Shown: positions 1 to 7,155, numbered from the stretch's first letter. The stretch is 17,681 bases of DNA from Lachnospiraceae bacterium (GCA_017613225.1 JAGAEH010000017.1:1-17681); one strand, 5' to 3'. A program made the numbers and translations. The notes: a model not told the origin generated them from the letters alone.

Positions 1-820
1 CACGCCAGGCATTGATCACGGTTTCGAATCCCTTGACATTCTGAATCTCGTCGATGAACAGATATTTCTTTCCGGTCAGCTCTTCGGACAGCCTTTCAAT
101 CAATTTGTCCAGCTGTTTGGGAGTTTCCACGTCCAGCAGCCAGTAGGCCTCCTGGGACATCTTCAGCTGGTACTTTTTAACGATGTTCTTGGCGTCCTGG
201 GCCGTGGCCGAATCCGGGCAGGCCGGACCCGAAGCGATCATGTCCAAAGGATCCCCAAGGATGTCGGACAGCACCACCGCCTCCACCTTTGCCGGGGCGC
301 AGATCTGGGCGAACCGCCCGCCCTTCACCGCCGACAGGCGCTTGCGGATGGTGTTCATCTCCACGATGTCCGCGCCGCAGGCCAGCAGCTGCCCGGTGAT
401 GTCCTGCAGTTCCTCCGCGGGGATCAGGGGCTTTTCAAACAGAGCGCTGCCGCCGCCGGACAGCAGGAACAGCACCGTGTCCTTTTCCGTCAGGTCGTCT
501 ACCAGTTCCAGCGCAGCCTGGGTGCCTTTGAAGGAGTTCTCGTCCGGCACCGGATGGCCTGCCTCATAGCAGGCGAAGTTGGCGATGGGGCCCATCACGT
601 GATCATACTTTGTCACCACCACGCCGGCCTCGATCCGGTCGCCCAGAAAGTCCGACGCGGCTTTTGCCATCTGCCATGCCGCCTTTCCGGCAGCCACCAG
701 CAGCACCCTGCCGGGAAACTCCATCCCCGTGAGGGCACGGCGGACCGCGGCGTCCGGCTGGACCGCCGCAATGGCTTCGCGGATGATCTGGTCCGCGTGG
801 TTTCGCATCATTTGATTCAT
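1..820 (-). CDS. Glycerate 2-kinase (MOFRL type), 5' part, fused in frame to an AAA_14/DUF4143-type ATPase segment; 3' end beyond window
   Basis: The start ATG (818-820) follows GGAG with a 6-base gap. 273 codons are open to the window edge. Residues 1 to about 230 look like a MOFRL-type glycerate kinase, which phosphorylates glycerate to 2-phosphoglycerate in the cytoplasm. Visible blocks are VLLVAAGKAAWQMA, GGGSALFEKP, NTIRKRLSAVKGG and LSDILGDPLDMIASGP. Such kinases are normally about 400-430 residues and would continue with a second domain. Here, from about residue 235, the frame reads instead like the Walker B region of AAA_14/DUF4143 ATPases, with KKYLFIDEIQNVKGFETVIN at residues 249-268. 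The exact join is unclear, because ETPK at about residue 231 fits either family. No stop or frameshift separates the parts. The gene lies 61 bases downstream of a GntP permease, which supports sugar-acid or glycerate catabolism. It could be a real deletion fusion, and therefore a pseudogene, or an assembly join. Confidence 0.8.
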   Translation of the reverse strand, partial: MNQMMRNHADQIIREAIAAVQPDAAVRRALTGMEFPGRVLLVAAGKAAWQMAKAASDFLGDRIEAGVVVTKYDHVMGPIANFACYEAGHPVPDENSFKGTQAALELVDDLTEKDTVLFLLSGGGSALFEKPLIPAEELQDITGQLLACGADIVEMNTIRKRLSAVKGGRFAQICAPAKVEAVVLSDILGDPLDMIASGPACPDSATAQDAKNIVKKYQLKMSQEAYWLLDVETPKQLDKLIERLSEELTGKKYLFIDEIQNVKGFETVINAWR

Positions 821-839
821 GGTATGCTCCTTTTCCGTA

Positions 840-873
840 AAAGAAAGGCGCGCCGTCATTTAAGCGGCGCGCC
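840..873 (-). terminator. Intercistronic GC hairpin with T-run between gntP-type permease and glycerate kinase
   Basis: A perfect 9-bp stem, GGCGCGCCG with CGGCGCGCC, encloses a 9-base loop. Read on the minus strand it is followed by TTTCTTTT. It starts 9 bases after the permease stop. It looks like an intrinsic terminator or attenuator that would reduce kinase transcription relative to the permease, unless the kinase has its own promoter. No clear promoter was seen in the roughly 20 bases left before the kinase ribosome site. Confidence 0.65.
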
Positions 874-881
874 GTTGGTCA

Positions 882-2240
882 TCAGATGAACAGGCTCAAA
901 ATAAAGATCTCCACCATGGCGGCAATGCCGATCACCAGGGTCATCAGCGTCTGGGTCCTGTAGCCTTCCTCCGGCTTCATCTCGCCGAAGTTAGTGACCA
1001 CCCAGAAGTAAGAGTCGTTGGCGTGGGACACGGTCATTGCGCCGGCGCCGATGGCCATGACTACCAGGGCGATCTGGGCGGGCGTGGTGTAGCCCAGCAC
1101 AGCCAGCAGAGGCGATACGATACCGGCCGTCGTGGTGATGGCCACCGTGGAGGAACCCTGCGCGCTCTTCAGGATAGCCGAGAGCAGGAACGGGAAGAAG
1201 ATCCCCAGGGTCTGCAGCACTGCAGCGTGCTCCGTGATGAAGTTCACCATGTCGGAGGAGGATATCACCTTGCCCAGCACGCCGCCGGCAGCCGTCACGA
1301 ACAGGATCGGGCCCACAGTCTTCAGCGTCTCATTGGTCAGGTTGTAGAAATCTTCGCTCTTATTGGCCGTAAACAGCTGGATGATGGCCAGGATGGCGCC
1401 AACCGCCAGGGCCATGATGGGAGTGCCCAGGAAGGTGAGCAGATCGGCGAAGCCGCCGGTCCAGCCGGCCATGGAAGACACGGAGGACAGGCCCATCAGC
1501 AGGATGGGGATGATCAGCGGAGCCAGCGCGTTAAAGCCGCCCGGCAGTTTGCCGTATTCGGCTTTCAGCTCCTCGTAAGTCTTGACCACTTCGTCATTTC
1601 CGCCAAGCTCGTCGGCGCTCTTGATCTTCTTTCCGATAAAGCGGGCATAGAGATAACCTGCGATCAGCGGGAAGATGGAGCAGAGCACACCGAAGCCGAT
1701 CACCAGCAGCAGGTGCTCACCGGCGCCTAAGGTCTGCGCGGCAGCGATGGGGCCGGGTGTGGGCGGGATGAATACGTGGGCGATGTAAAGACCGCAGGAA
1801 AGGCAGACCGTCATGGCCACGCTGGACTTGCCGGTGCGCCGTACCAGAGCCTTGCGGATGGGGTTCAGGATGACAAAGCCGCTGTCACAGAAGACGGGGA
1901 TGGAGACCACCCAACCCATCAGTTCCATGGCCAGCTCAGGGTTTCTCTCGCCCACCAGATTGATGATCATGTCCGCCAGCTTCAGCGCGGCGCCGGTCTT
2001 TTCCAGCACGGAGCCGATGAAGGCGCCCAGGATGATCACTATGCCGATGGAGGAGAAGGTTCCGGAGAATCCGGCGCCGATGACGCTTGGAATGTCCTTC
2101 AGCGGGATCCCTGCCACAATGGCCAGGATCAGTGAGATGCCCATGGTCGCCAGGAAAGGATGCACTTTCAGCTTGGAGATCAGCAGGATCATGGCAACGA
2201 TCGCGATCACAAACGCGATGATCAAAGGAATACCTGTCAT
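882..2240 (-). CDS. GntP-family sugar-acid:proton symporter (gluconate/glycerate permease)
   Basis: This 452-residue protein is hydrophobic throughout, with about 12 or more membrane segments, and has the usual family length. Hallmark blocks are VFCDSGFVILNPIRKAL at about residue 115 and HVFIPPTPGPIAAA at about residue 155. The C-terminal half carries the SAQGSSTVAITTTAGI and SHANDSYFWVV segments typical of GntP transporters. Known members import gluconate, related sugar acids or D-glycerate together with protons. The glycerate kinase just downstream makes glycerate a reasonable substrate here, but that is inference from context. The start is set by GAGGAGG seven bases before ATG. Its stop is followed by a GC hairpin at 847-873. 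No regulator gene is adjacent inside the window. Confidence 0.93.
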   Translation of the reverse strand: MTGIPLIIAFVIAIVAMILLISKLKVHPFLATMGISLILAIVAGIPLKDIPSVIGAGFSGTFSSIGIVIILGAFIGSVLEKTGAALKLADMIINLVGERNPELAMELMGWVVSIPVFCDSGFVILNPIRKALVRRTGKSSVAMTVCLSCGLYIAHVFIPPTPGPIAAAQTLGAGEHLLLVIGFGVLCSIFPLIAGYLYARFIGKKIKSADELGGNDEVVKTYEELKAEYGKLPGGFNALAPLIIPILLMGLSSVSSMAGWTGGFADLLTFLGTPIMALAVGAILAIIQLFTANKSEDFYNLTNETLKTVGPILFVTAAGGVLGKVISSSDMVNFITEHAAVLQTLGIFFPFLLSAILKSAQGSSTVAITTTAGIVSPLLAVLGYTTPAQIALVVMAIGAGAMTVSHANDSYFWVVTNFGEMKPEEGYRTQTLMTLVIGIAAMVEIFILSLFI

Positions 2241-2275
2241 GATTATAGCCTCCTCTTTTGTTCTTTGTATTAATT

Positions 2276-2304
2276 AATGTATCATTTTCAGGAGTATAAG
2301 TAAA
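2276..2304 (-). promoter_or_regulatory. Possible promoter of the GntP permease gene
   Basis: On the minus strand TTTACT (2299-2304) and TACATT (2276-2281) are 17 bases apart, giving a leader of about 30 bases. An AT palindrome, ATTAATTAAT (2269-2278), overlaps the -10 box and start region and could be an operator. An alternative -35, TTGACG, lies further upstream. The boxes are imperfect, so this is tentative. Confidence 0.4.
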
Positions 2305-2342
2305 GGAACATCTCATTATTCCGTCAAAAACATCGTCTTTCG

Positions 2343-2371
2343 TTGAAGGATCCGCGGTTCTGTGCTATCAT
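2343..2371 (+). promoter_or_regulatory. Sigma-A promoter of ispD
   Basis: TTGAAG (2343-2348) is followed after 17 bases by TATCAT (2366-2371). A TGC just before the -10 makes it an extended -10 promoter. It lies 29 bases before the ispD start, so the leader is short. Confidence 0.7.
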
Positions 2372-2399
2372 CAGATCATAAAAAGAACGGGAGGGCGCC

Positions 2400-3074
2400 A
2401 TGATCCACGATAAAAGAGTAGCTGCCGTACTGCTGGCCGCGGGCAGCGCCACGCGCTTCGGCACCGGCTATAACAAAGTCCTGGCCATGCTGGGCGACAA
2501 GCCCGTCTATCTCTGGTCCCTGGAGATCCTGGCCGCGCATCCCGCCATCGACGAAGTCCTTCTGGTGGCCCAGGAAAAGGAATTCGAAGCCTTTGACGAC
2601 TGGGCGTACCGCCCCTGCGACCGCTTCGTGGCCGGCGGCGCCACCCGGAGGGAGTCGGTATTGAACGCCCTGCGCGCCACCGACGCGGACATCGTGCTGA
2701 TCCAGGACAGCGCCCGGCCTTTCCTGAAATCGGAATACATCGACGGCTGCCTGGCAGCGATGGAGAACTGCCCTGCCGCCACCGTCGCAGCTCCCTGTAC
2801 GGACACCATCAAGATCTCGGATGAGTACGGCCTGGTAAAGACCACCACCAACCGGGCCGACACCTGGCTGACCCAGACGCCCCAATGCTTTGACCGGCTG
2901 ACGCTGCTGCAGGCAAACGAATGCTACGACGGCTCCTATGAAGCCACCGACGACTGCATGCTCCTGGAGCGCCTCGGCATGCGGGTGGCCATCGTGCCGG
3001 GTTCCCGGGAAAACATCAAGATCACCATGCAGATGGACCTGATGATGGCCCGGGCGCTGCTGCAGAGCAGATGA
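2400..3074 (+). CDS. ispD: 2-C-methyl-D-erythritol 4-phosphate cytidylyltransferase
   Basis: This 224-residue cytoplasmic enzyme has the usual IspD length. IspD transfers CMP from CTP to methylerythritol 4-phosphate in the non-mevalonate isoprenoid pathway. The nucleotide-binding loop is LLAAGSATRFG (residues 11-21), with a conserved lysine near K26. GGATRRESVLNAL (79-91), QDSARP (102-107), the TQTPQ segment, ATDD and the C-terminal ENIKIT motif are all present and in order. A GGGAGG ribosome site precedes the ATG, with a good promoter just upstream. The gene is monocistronic and ends in a strong terminator shared with the convergent gene. TarI-like cytidylyltransferases share the fold. The sequence pattern and the lack of cell-wall teichoic acid neighbours favour IspD. 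Confidence 0.92.
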   Translation: MIHDKRVAAVLLAAGSATRFGTGYNKVLAMLGDKPVYLWSLEILAAHPAIDEVLLVAQEKEFEAFDDWAYRPCDRFVAGGATRRESVLNALRATDADIVLIQDSARPFLKSEYIDGCLAAMENCPAATVAAPCTDTIKISDEYGLVKTTTNRADTWLTQTPQCFDRLTLLQANECYDGSYEATDDCMLLERLGMRVAIVPGSRENIKITMQMDLMMARALLQSR

Positions 3075-3117
3075 CCGAAAACTGCTGACGCGGAAATAGT
3101 CCTTACCCACATGAAAA

Positions 3118-3156
3118 GGCACCGGCTCTCCTGCCGGTGCCTTGTTTTATGTTTTT
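3118..3156 (+). terminator. Bidirectional intrinsic terminator between ispD and the zinc-ribbon gene
   Basis: GGCACCGG (3118-3125) pairs with CCGGTGCC (3134-3141), followed by a T-rich tract (TTGTTTTATGTTTTT). On the minus strand the same stem is followed by TTTTC, so it can also end the convergent gene, whose stop is at 3159. Confidence 0.85.
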
Positions 3157-3158
3157 CT

Positions 3159-3734
3159 TTAGTTGAAGAAATTCCGGAAGAACTGTTCCACGAAGTACTG
3201 GATGTGGTCCAGGTCAAAACCGTACTTTTTCATGTGGATCATCGCGATGACGACCACCGTCACGTTCCAGATCAGGAAGATAATGGCGATCACCAGCGCC
3301 ACCCCGGCCATGGACCGCTCTTCGGAGCGGCGCCCCAGTATCCCGAGGATCAGGCCCAGAAGCGCCAGAGGCAGTGACACAAAGGGGAAGAAGCAGATCA
3401 GGGCGGACAGGACCGCGCAGATCAGCGCCCAGATGGCAAAGCCCCGGGAACGGAGCTTTCTGCCTTTGGCGTCCGTGGAAGGCTCCTGTCTTCCGGGTTG
3501 TTCATAAGCCTGGACCGGCCGTTCATAGGACGGTCCCATCTGCTCGAAGACCGGGCCGGGCTGCCCATAGGACGGCGCCTGTTCCGGCTGCCAGGGCTGT
3601 TCCTGCTCCAGGACGTAGATCCCCTGTCCGTGGGACGCCGCCGCGGGCCCGGGCTGGGAAGCCACCGGCATCCCGCAGTTCGGGCATCTGTCCATTCCGT
3701 CATCTATTCTGTATCCGCAGTTTCCGCAAAACAT
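3159..3734 (-). CDS. Zinc-ribbon membrane protein with Gln/Pro-rich linker, function unknown
   Basis: The protein has 191 residues. An N-terminal zinc ribbon has cysteines at 3, 6, 17 and 20 (CGNC and CPNC knuckles). A low-complexity linker rich in Q, P, G, Y and E (about 25-90) follows. A basic KGRKLRSR stretch precedes two strongly hydrophobic regions (about 100-133 and 142-167), which make two to four membrane segments. The C-terminus is short and aromatic (VEQFFRNFFN). This layout is common in Clostridia as 'zinc-ribbon domain-containing protein', but no biochemical role is established. The ATG is chosen by a GGAGG seven bases upstream. It has its own promoter, divergent from the glutamine-rich gene at 3874. 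The shared Gln-rich character of the two proteins suggests, but does not show, a link. Confidence 0.8.
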   Translation of the reverse strand: MFCGNCGYRIDDGMDRCPNCGMPVASQPGPAAASHGQGIYVLEQEQPWQPEQAPSYGQPGPVFEQMGPSYERPVQAYEQPGRQEPSTDAKGRKLRSRGFAIWALICAVLSALICFFPFVSLPLALLGLILGILGRRSEERSMAGVALVIAIIFLIWNVTVVVIAMIHMKKYGFDLDHIQYFVEQFFRNFFN

Positions 3735-3772
3735 TTCTGGTCCTCCGCCGAATCATCTCATCGTTTAGAGGT

Positions 3773-3801
3773 ATCTTACTGTTTTGACCCGGTAAAGTCA
3801 A
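3773..3801 (-). promoter_or_regulatory. Promoter of the zinc-ribbon membrane protein gene
   Basis: On the minus strand TTGACT (3796-3801) and TAAGAT (3773-3778) are separated by exactly 17 bases. It is back to back with the plus-strand promoter at 3812-3840, with only about 10 bases between the two -35 boxes. Confidence 0.75.
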
Positions 3802-3811
3802 TAAAAAACCC

Positions 3812-3840
3812 TTTACCTTCGCCCGGCATCGTGGGATAAT
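3812..3840 (+). promoter_or_regulatory. Promoter of the glutamine-rich protein gene
   Basis: TTTACC (3812-3817) and GATAAT (3835-3840) are 17 bases apart. They lie 33 bases upstream of the chosen start codon at 3874. Confidence 0.7.
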
Positions 3841-3873
3841 ACTAACGATCATACTACCCATGGAGGTTTGAAC

Positions 3874-4560
3874 ATGCCCCGTTACATCAGTGAGTTTCAG
3901 ACAAATGTCCCCGCCCAGTATACCTTTGACGCTTTCAATCAGTATCTGTCTTCCGAGGGATACGAGTACACCAATTTCAAAAACGAGCCCGTCTTCAAAA
4001 AGGGAAAGGGCCTGGCCACCGGCCCCACCTTTGTTAAGCTTACCATCTCCGACGATCTGATCGTCCGCATCGAAGCCTGGTGCAAGTACGCGATCCTGCC
4101 CGGTATCTATGCCGGCGAAATGGGCCTGGACGGCGCCGCGGGCGTCGCCATCAAAAAGCCCCTGAAGCAGCGGATCATCTATCTGGAGAACATGCTGATG
4201 CAGGCCGGCGCCGTGCCGCTGGCAGCGCAGCCTTCCTTCGTCTCCGGCGTCATCGGGACCCAGCCCTACCGTTTTGCCCAGCAGAATCCGCAGGTGGATC
4301 CCCAGGCGGTCCAGCATCAGCAGTACATGCAGCAGCAACAGGTGCTGCAGCAGCAGATGATGCAGCAGCAACAGATGCGGGATCAGCAGCTCGTGCAGCA
4401 GCAGATACAGCAGCAGCAACAGACGATGCAGCAGATCCAGCAGCAGCAGATGACACAGCAGATGCAGCCCGATCCGAACATTCAGATGGTGCAGCAGTCG
4501 GTCCTGCAGAACCAGCAGATGGTGCAGAACCGCCCCGAACCGCCCAAGCCCGGAGTATAA
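3874..4560 (+). CDS. Protein of unknown function with glutamine/methionine-rich C-terminal tail
   Basis: The protein has 228 residues. ATG at 3874 is chosen over an in-frame TTG at 3868, because GGAGG at 3862-3866 is seven bases before the ATG and too close to the TTG. Residues 1 to about 115 look globular, with no signal peptide or membrane helix: MPRYISEFQTNVP, then a mixed alpha/beta pattern. Residues about 132-215 are low complexity, with about 44 glutamines in roughly 84 residues, broken by M, I, V and L. The codons are mainly CAG with some CAA. The tail probably forms an extended helix or coiled coil, possibly multimerising. It ends in a proline-rich NRPEPPKPGV. I do not recognise the N-terminal family. 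The gene is divergent from the zinc-ribbon membrane protein, whose linker is also Gln-rich. Confidence 0.75.
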   Translation: MPRYISEFQTNVPAQYTFDAFNQYLSSEGYEYTNFKNEPVFKKGKGLATGPTFVKLTISDDLIVRIEAWCKYAILPGIYAGEMGLDGAAGVAIKKPLKQRIIYLENMLMQAGAVPLAAQPSFVSGVIGTQPYRFAQQNPQVDPQAVQHQQYMQQQQVLQQQMMQQQQMRDQQLVQQQIQQQQQTMQQIQQQQMTQQMQPDPNIQMVQQSVLQNQQMVQNRPEPPKPGV

Positions 4561-4583
4561 GTTCCAAGACGCAGCACCCAGAA

Positions 4584-4637
4584 ACACACAGGGACGGTCC
4601 TTTTGTGCTGACACACAGGGACGGTCCTTTTGTGCTG
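4584..4637. repeat. Perfect 27-bp tandem duplication carrying a GGGACGG core
   Basis: Two identical adjacent units occupy 4584-4610 and 4611-4637. Each has ACACAGGGACGGTCC followed by TTTTGTGCTG. The second unit runs into the first stem of structured repeat copy A. The GGGACGGT core recurs in inverted orientation at 17078-17126. Only two units exist and there are no spacers, so this is not a CRISPR. Confidence 0.85.
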
Positions 4638-4804
4638 CGAAAGACACGCAACGGGACAAAAGCGACTAAGCTCAGCTTCCGTGCAGATAAACAAGAGCTT
4701 TCCTGCGGAACTCGCTGCGCTCAGACAGGTCCTCGTCAAGCTCTATCTGCCCGTTGCTTCGCTAAGGGCTTTTGTCAAATGTTGCGTTGTCTTTTTCGCA
4801 GCAC
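4632..4804 (+). repeat. Structured palindromic repeat, copy A (covaries with copy B at 7608-7789)
   Basis: This 173-bp element folds into a long multi-part hairpin. P1 pairs 4632-4642 with 4794-4804 (11 bp). P2 pairs 4648-4653 with 4780-4785. P3, GACAAAAG (4655-4662), pairs with CTTTTGTC (4769-4776). P4 pairs 4683-4688 with 4745-4750. P5 pairs 4694-4700 with 4738-4744. The apical part holds TTCCTGCGGAACTCGCTG and CAGGTCCTCG, nearly unchanged in copy B. Small hairpins lie between P3 and P4 on both sides. It begins 71 bases after the stop of the glutamine-rich gene and has the same orientation. It could be a 3' UTR RNA structure, a non-coding RNA or a palindromic mobile repeat. The strand is assigned by analogy with copy B. 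Confidence 0.8.
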
Positions 4805-4837
4805 AATGAAGCCCTCCCTCTGTTTCTCATAACCCAT

Positions 4838-4882
4838 AAAAAAACGGGAGCCTGACAGCGAATGACTCGTTATCAGGCTCCC
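4838..4882 (-). terminator. Intrinsic terminator of the S9 peptidase gene
   Basis: On the minus strand GGGAGCCTGA (4873-4882) pairs with TCAGGCTCCC (4846-4855), then G and a run of seven T (4838-4844). It begins 18 bases after the peptidase stop. Confidence 0.9.
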
Positions 4883-4899
4883 AGCTTTATCTGTGTCAG

Positions 4900-7155
4900 T
4901 TACAGGTTCTGCAGGAAGTACTCCAGCACTTTCCTTCTGTAATAGTCGTGCTCCCGCAGGGTGTGATGCATGTTGGGCATGATCAGCATGTCGAAGTCCT
5001 TGTCTGCCTTGATCAGCGCGTTCACCACCCGCATCGTGGAGGCAGGGTGCACATTGTCGTCCAGCTCGCCATGGATCAGCAGCAGCTTGCCCTGCAGTTT
5101 ATCCACGTTGAACTCCGCGTTCTGCGCCTTCCATTCGTCGGCGTCCCAGGCGCCCATGTACCGCTCGGACCAGTTGGAGGAGTAGATCTCCTGGGCGTGG
5201 TTGCCTCCGGTGGAAACGCCCACCTTGTAAAGCTCGGGGTGATCCACCATGGCGTGCAGCGTGGCAAAGCCGCCGCCGGAGTGGCCCCATACGCCCACCC
5301 GGTCCCCGTCCAGGAAGGGGTACTTTTTGCAGAGGGCCTTGATTGCCGCTGACCTGTCGGAAAGGCCGGCGCAGTCCCCCATGTTGTTGAAGCCGTAATC
5401 ATGATACTTCTTGCCCCGTAAAGGCGTGCCGCGGCCGTCGGCGATGACGGTCACAAATCCCGCCTCGGAGAAGCAGGGGGTAAAGCCCAGGTCATTCAGC
5501 GTCTCCGGGAAATTCTGGGGCACCCGGGTGGTCTGATTGCCGCCGTAGCAGTACTCGATCACCGGATACTTCTGGGTGGGATCGAAGTGATTGGGCAGGA
5601 ACATCACGCCGAACACGTCGATCTCTCCGTCCGCCCCCTTTTCGCAGAAGGGAATGGGATAGGTGAAGCCGATGGCTTCCAGGCGGCTCACGTCGGCCTC
5701 GCTCAGCACGTGCTTTATGGTGCCGTCCTTGATGTGGAAGACCCGGTTCGTGGGCGGCTGATCATAGGCGGAGATAGCCGCGGCGTAGTAGTCCCCCGAC
5801 GGCGGGAAGAAGGCGTTGTGATCGCCGTTGTGGCGGCTCAGGCGCATGATCTTTCCGTTGGCCGTATTCACCACATAGACGTAGCGCTGATAGATGTTCA
5901 CCTTCGGCTCCCTGCCGGAGGCCGCGTAGTACAGCAGGCCCTTTTCCTCGTCCAGATGGAGCAGCTGCCTCACGCAGCAGTCCCCCTCCGTCAGGCGGAT
6001 ACAGGCGCCGTCCGTCAGATCGTAGGCGTAGATCTCGAACTGACCGCTGCGCTCGGAGAGCCAGAACAGTTTGTTCAGCTTTTCCGAAAGGGGGAAGATC
6101 TTCGCCGAAAAGTCCTCCTGCTCCGGGGAGCCGGAGTTCAGCCGCACATGGCCGTCAAAGAACACGAAAGTGTCCGAAGTCTCCGAAAACAGTTTGCGGG
6201 TTTTGGCCGTGGCCGGATCAATCAGATAGATGTCCGCCTTGTTGAAGGAGCGGTCCATCACATAGCAGGCGGCGATGCCGCCCTCCGGGGACCAGCCCGC
6301 CATGGACACGCGGCCGGTAAGAGGCATGCCGAAGGACAGGTAGGTGGCCGGCGCGTCGATCTTCTTTAAGGCCATCTCCTCCAGATCGTACAGATAGAAC
6401 ATGGCCGTGGGAACGTGCTTGTCCCCGGGCAGCGCGTAGCGGTAGGTGTGGACCACCGGCCGCACGGCATTGTCCCCGTCCGGAACGCTCTGGATCAGCG
6501 TATAATCGCCCACTTCGGAATAGTCCATGAAATAGGTCAGAAACTTCTTCGAATCCGGAGACCACAGCACGCCGGCAGGCTGTTTGACGCCCTTCAGCTT
6601 GTCCGCGATGAAGCCGGAAGAGCCGGGATAGCGGATGCCGTAGCCGGAATACTCGCTTCCGTCCGCGGTCAGCTGCGTCTTTTCCAGGCCGGGAAGCGTC
6701 AGCAGGAACAGATTGCCCTCCTCTTCCACCACAGCCTTCGTCTTGTCGGGGGAGAGCACCGCGCCTTTCGGCAGGGCCGGGGACAGCAGCGACAGCGCCT
6801 TCCCGTCCCAGAGATAGCGGGACTGGTCCTTCAGCATAACGGTGACGGTCCCGTCCTCTCCTGCCCTTTCCACCGTCAGTTTCAGATCCCAGGGGTCTTG
6901 TTTCTCACCGGTGGCCTCAGCCAGCGCCGCCGCGAAAGCAGGATGGTCGAAGAGCTCCTTCTCCGTGTCGGAAGCGGCGTCATAGACGGTATAGACCTTC
7001 TGTTTTTTATCATTTTCGTCAAAGCGTTCGTTGATAAATACAAATCCGTTCTCTTTGACGAAATACGGGCGAAAATGTGCGTTTGTGATCAGCGGCTCCA
7101 TGCGCTCGGGGGTAAAACGCAGCGCGCTTTCCACGATTTTACGGTATTTTTCCAT
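4900..7155 (-). CDS. S9 family serine peptidase (dipeptidyl-peptidase IV-like)
   Basis: The 751-residue length matches DPP IV-like S9B peptidases, which cut short peptides, often after proline. The N-terminal two thirds show beta-propeller-type repeats (LSPDKTKAVV, WSPDSKKFLTYF, GWSPEGG). The C-terminal alpha/beta-hydrolase domain carries GVWGHSGGGFAT, with the nucleophile at about S626. The acid is about D699 in GELDDNVHP, and the histidine about H731 in NMHHTLREH. No signal peptide is visible, so it is probably cytoplasmic. The double-glutamate motif (DWVYEEE type) that anchors the substrate N-terminus in DPP IV is not visible where expected; that region (about residues 168-188) reads SGYGIRYPGSSGFIADKLKG instead. 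The ATG follows GGGAGG by six bases. The transcript starts close to a GC hairpin (7183-7217) and is monocistronic. Confidence 0.92.
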   Translation of the reverse strand: MEKYRKIVESALRFTPERMEPLITNAHFRPYFVKENGFVFINERFDENDKKQKVYTVYDAASDTEKELFDHPAFAAALAEATGEKQDPWDLKLTVERAGEDGTVTVMLKDQSRYLWDGKALSLLSPALPKGAVLSPDKTKAVVEEEGNLFLLTLPGLEKTQLTADGSEYSGYGIRYPGSSGFIADKLKGVKQPAGVLWSPDSKKFLTYFMDYSEVGDYTLIQSVPDGDNAVRPVVHTYRYALPGDKHVPTAMFYLYDLEEMALKKIDAPATYLSFGMPLTGRVSMAGWSPEGGIAACYVMDRSFNKADIYLIDPATAKTRKLFSETSDTFVFFDGHVRLNSGSPEQEDFSAKIFPLSEKLNKLFWLSERSGQFEIYAYDLTDGACIRLTEGDCCVRQLLHLDEEKGLLYYAASGREPKVNIYQRYVYVVNTANGKIMRLSRHNGDHNAFFPPSGDYYAAAISAYDQPPTNRVFHIKDGTIKHVLSEADVSRLEAIGFTYPIPFCEKGADGEIDVFGVMFLPNHFDPTQKYPVIEYCYGGNQTTRVPQNFPETLNDLGFTPCFSEAGFVTVIADGRGTPLRGKKYHDYGFNNMGDCAGLSDRSAAIKALCKKYPFLDGDRVGVWGHSGGGFATLHAMVDHPELYKVGVSTGGNHAQEIYSSNWSERYMGAWDADEWKAQNAEFNVDKLQGKLLLIHGELDDNVHPASTMRVVNALIKADKDFDMLIMPNMHHTLREHDYYRRKVLEYFLQNL

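Noticed and set aside
4584..4637. CRISPR array from the repeated 27-bp unit
   Set aside because: Only two directly adjacent units, no spacers and no cas genes.
3700..4659. Leucine/histidine-rich 319-codon frame on the minus strand
   Set aside because: It is the antisense reading of the CAG-rich glutamine tract. It has no ribosome site and crosses a promoter region.
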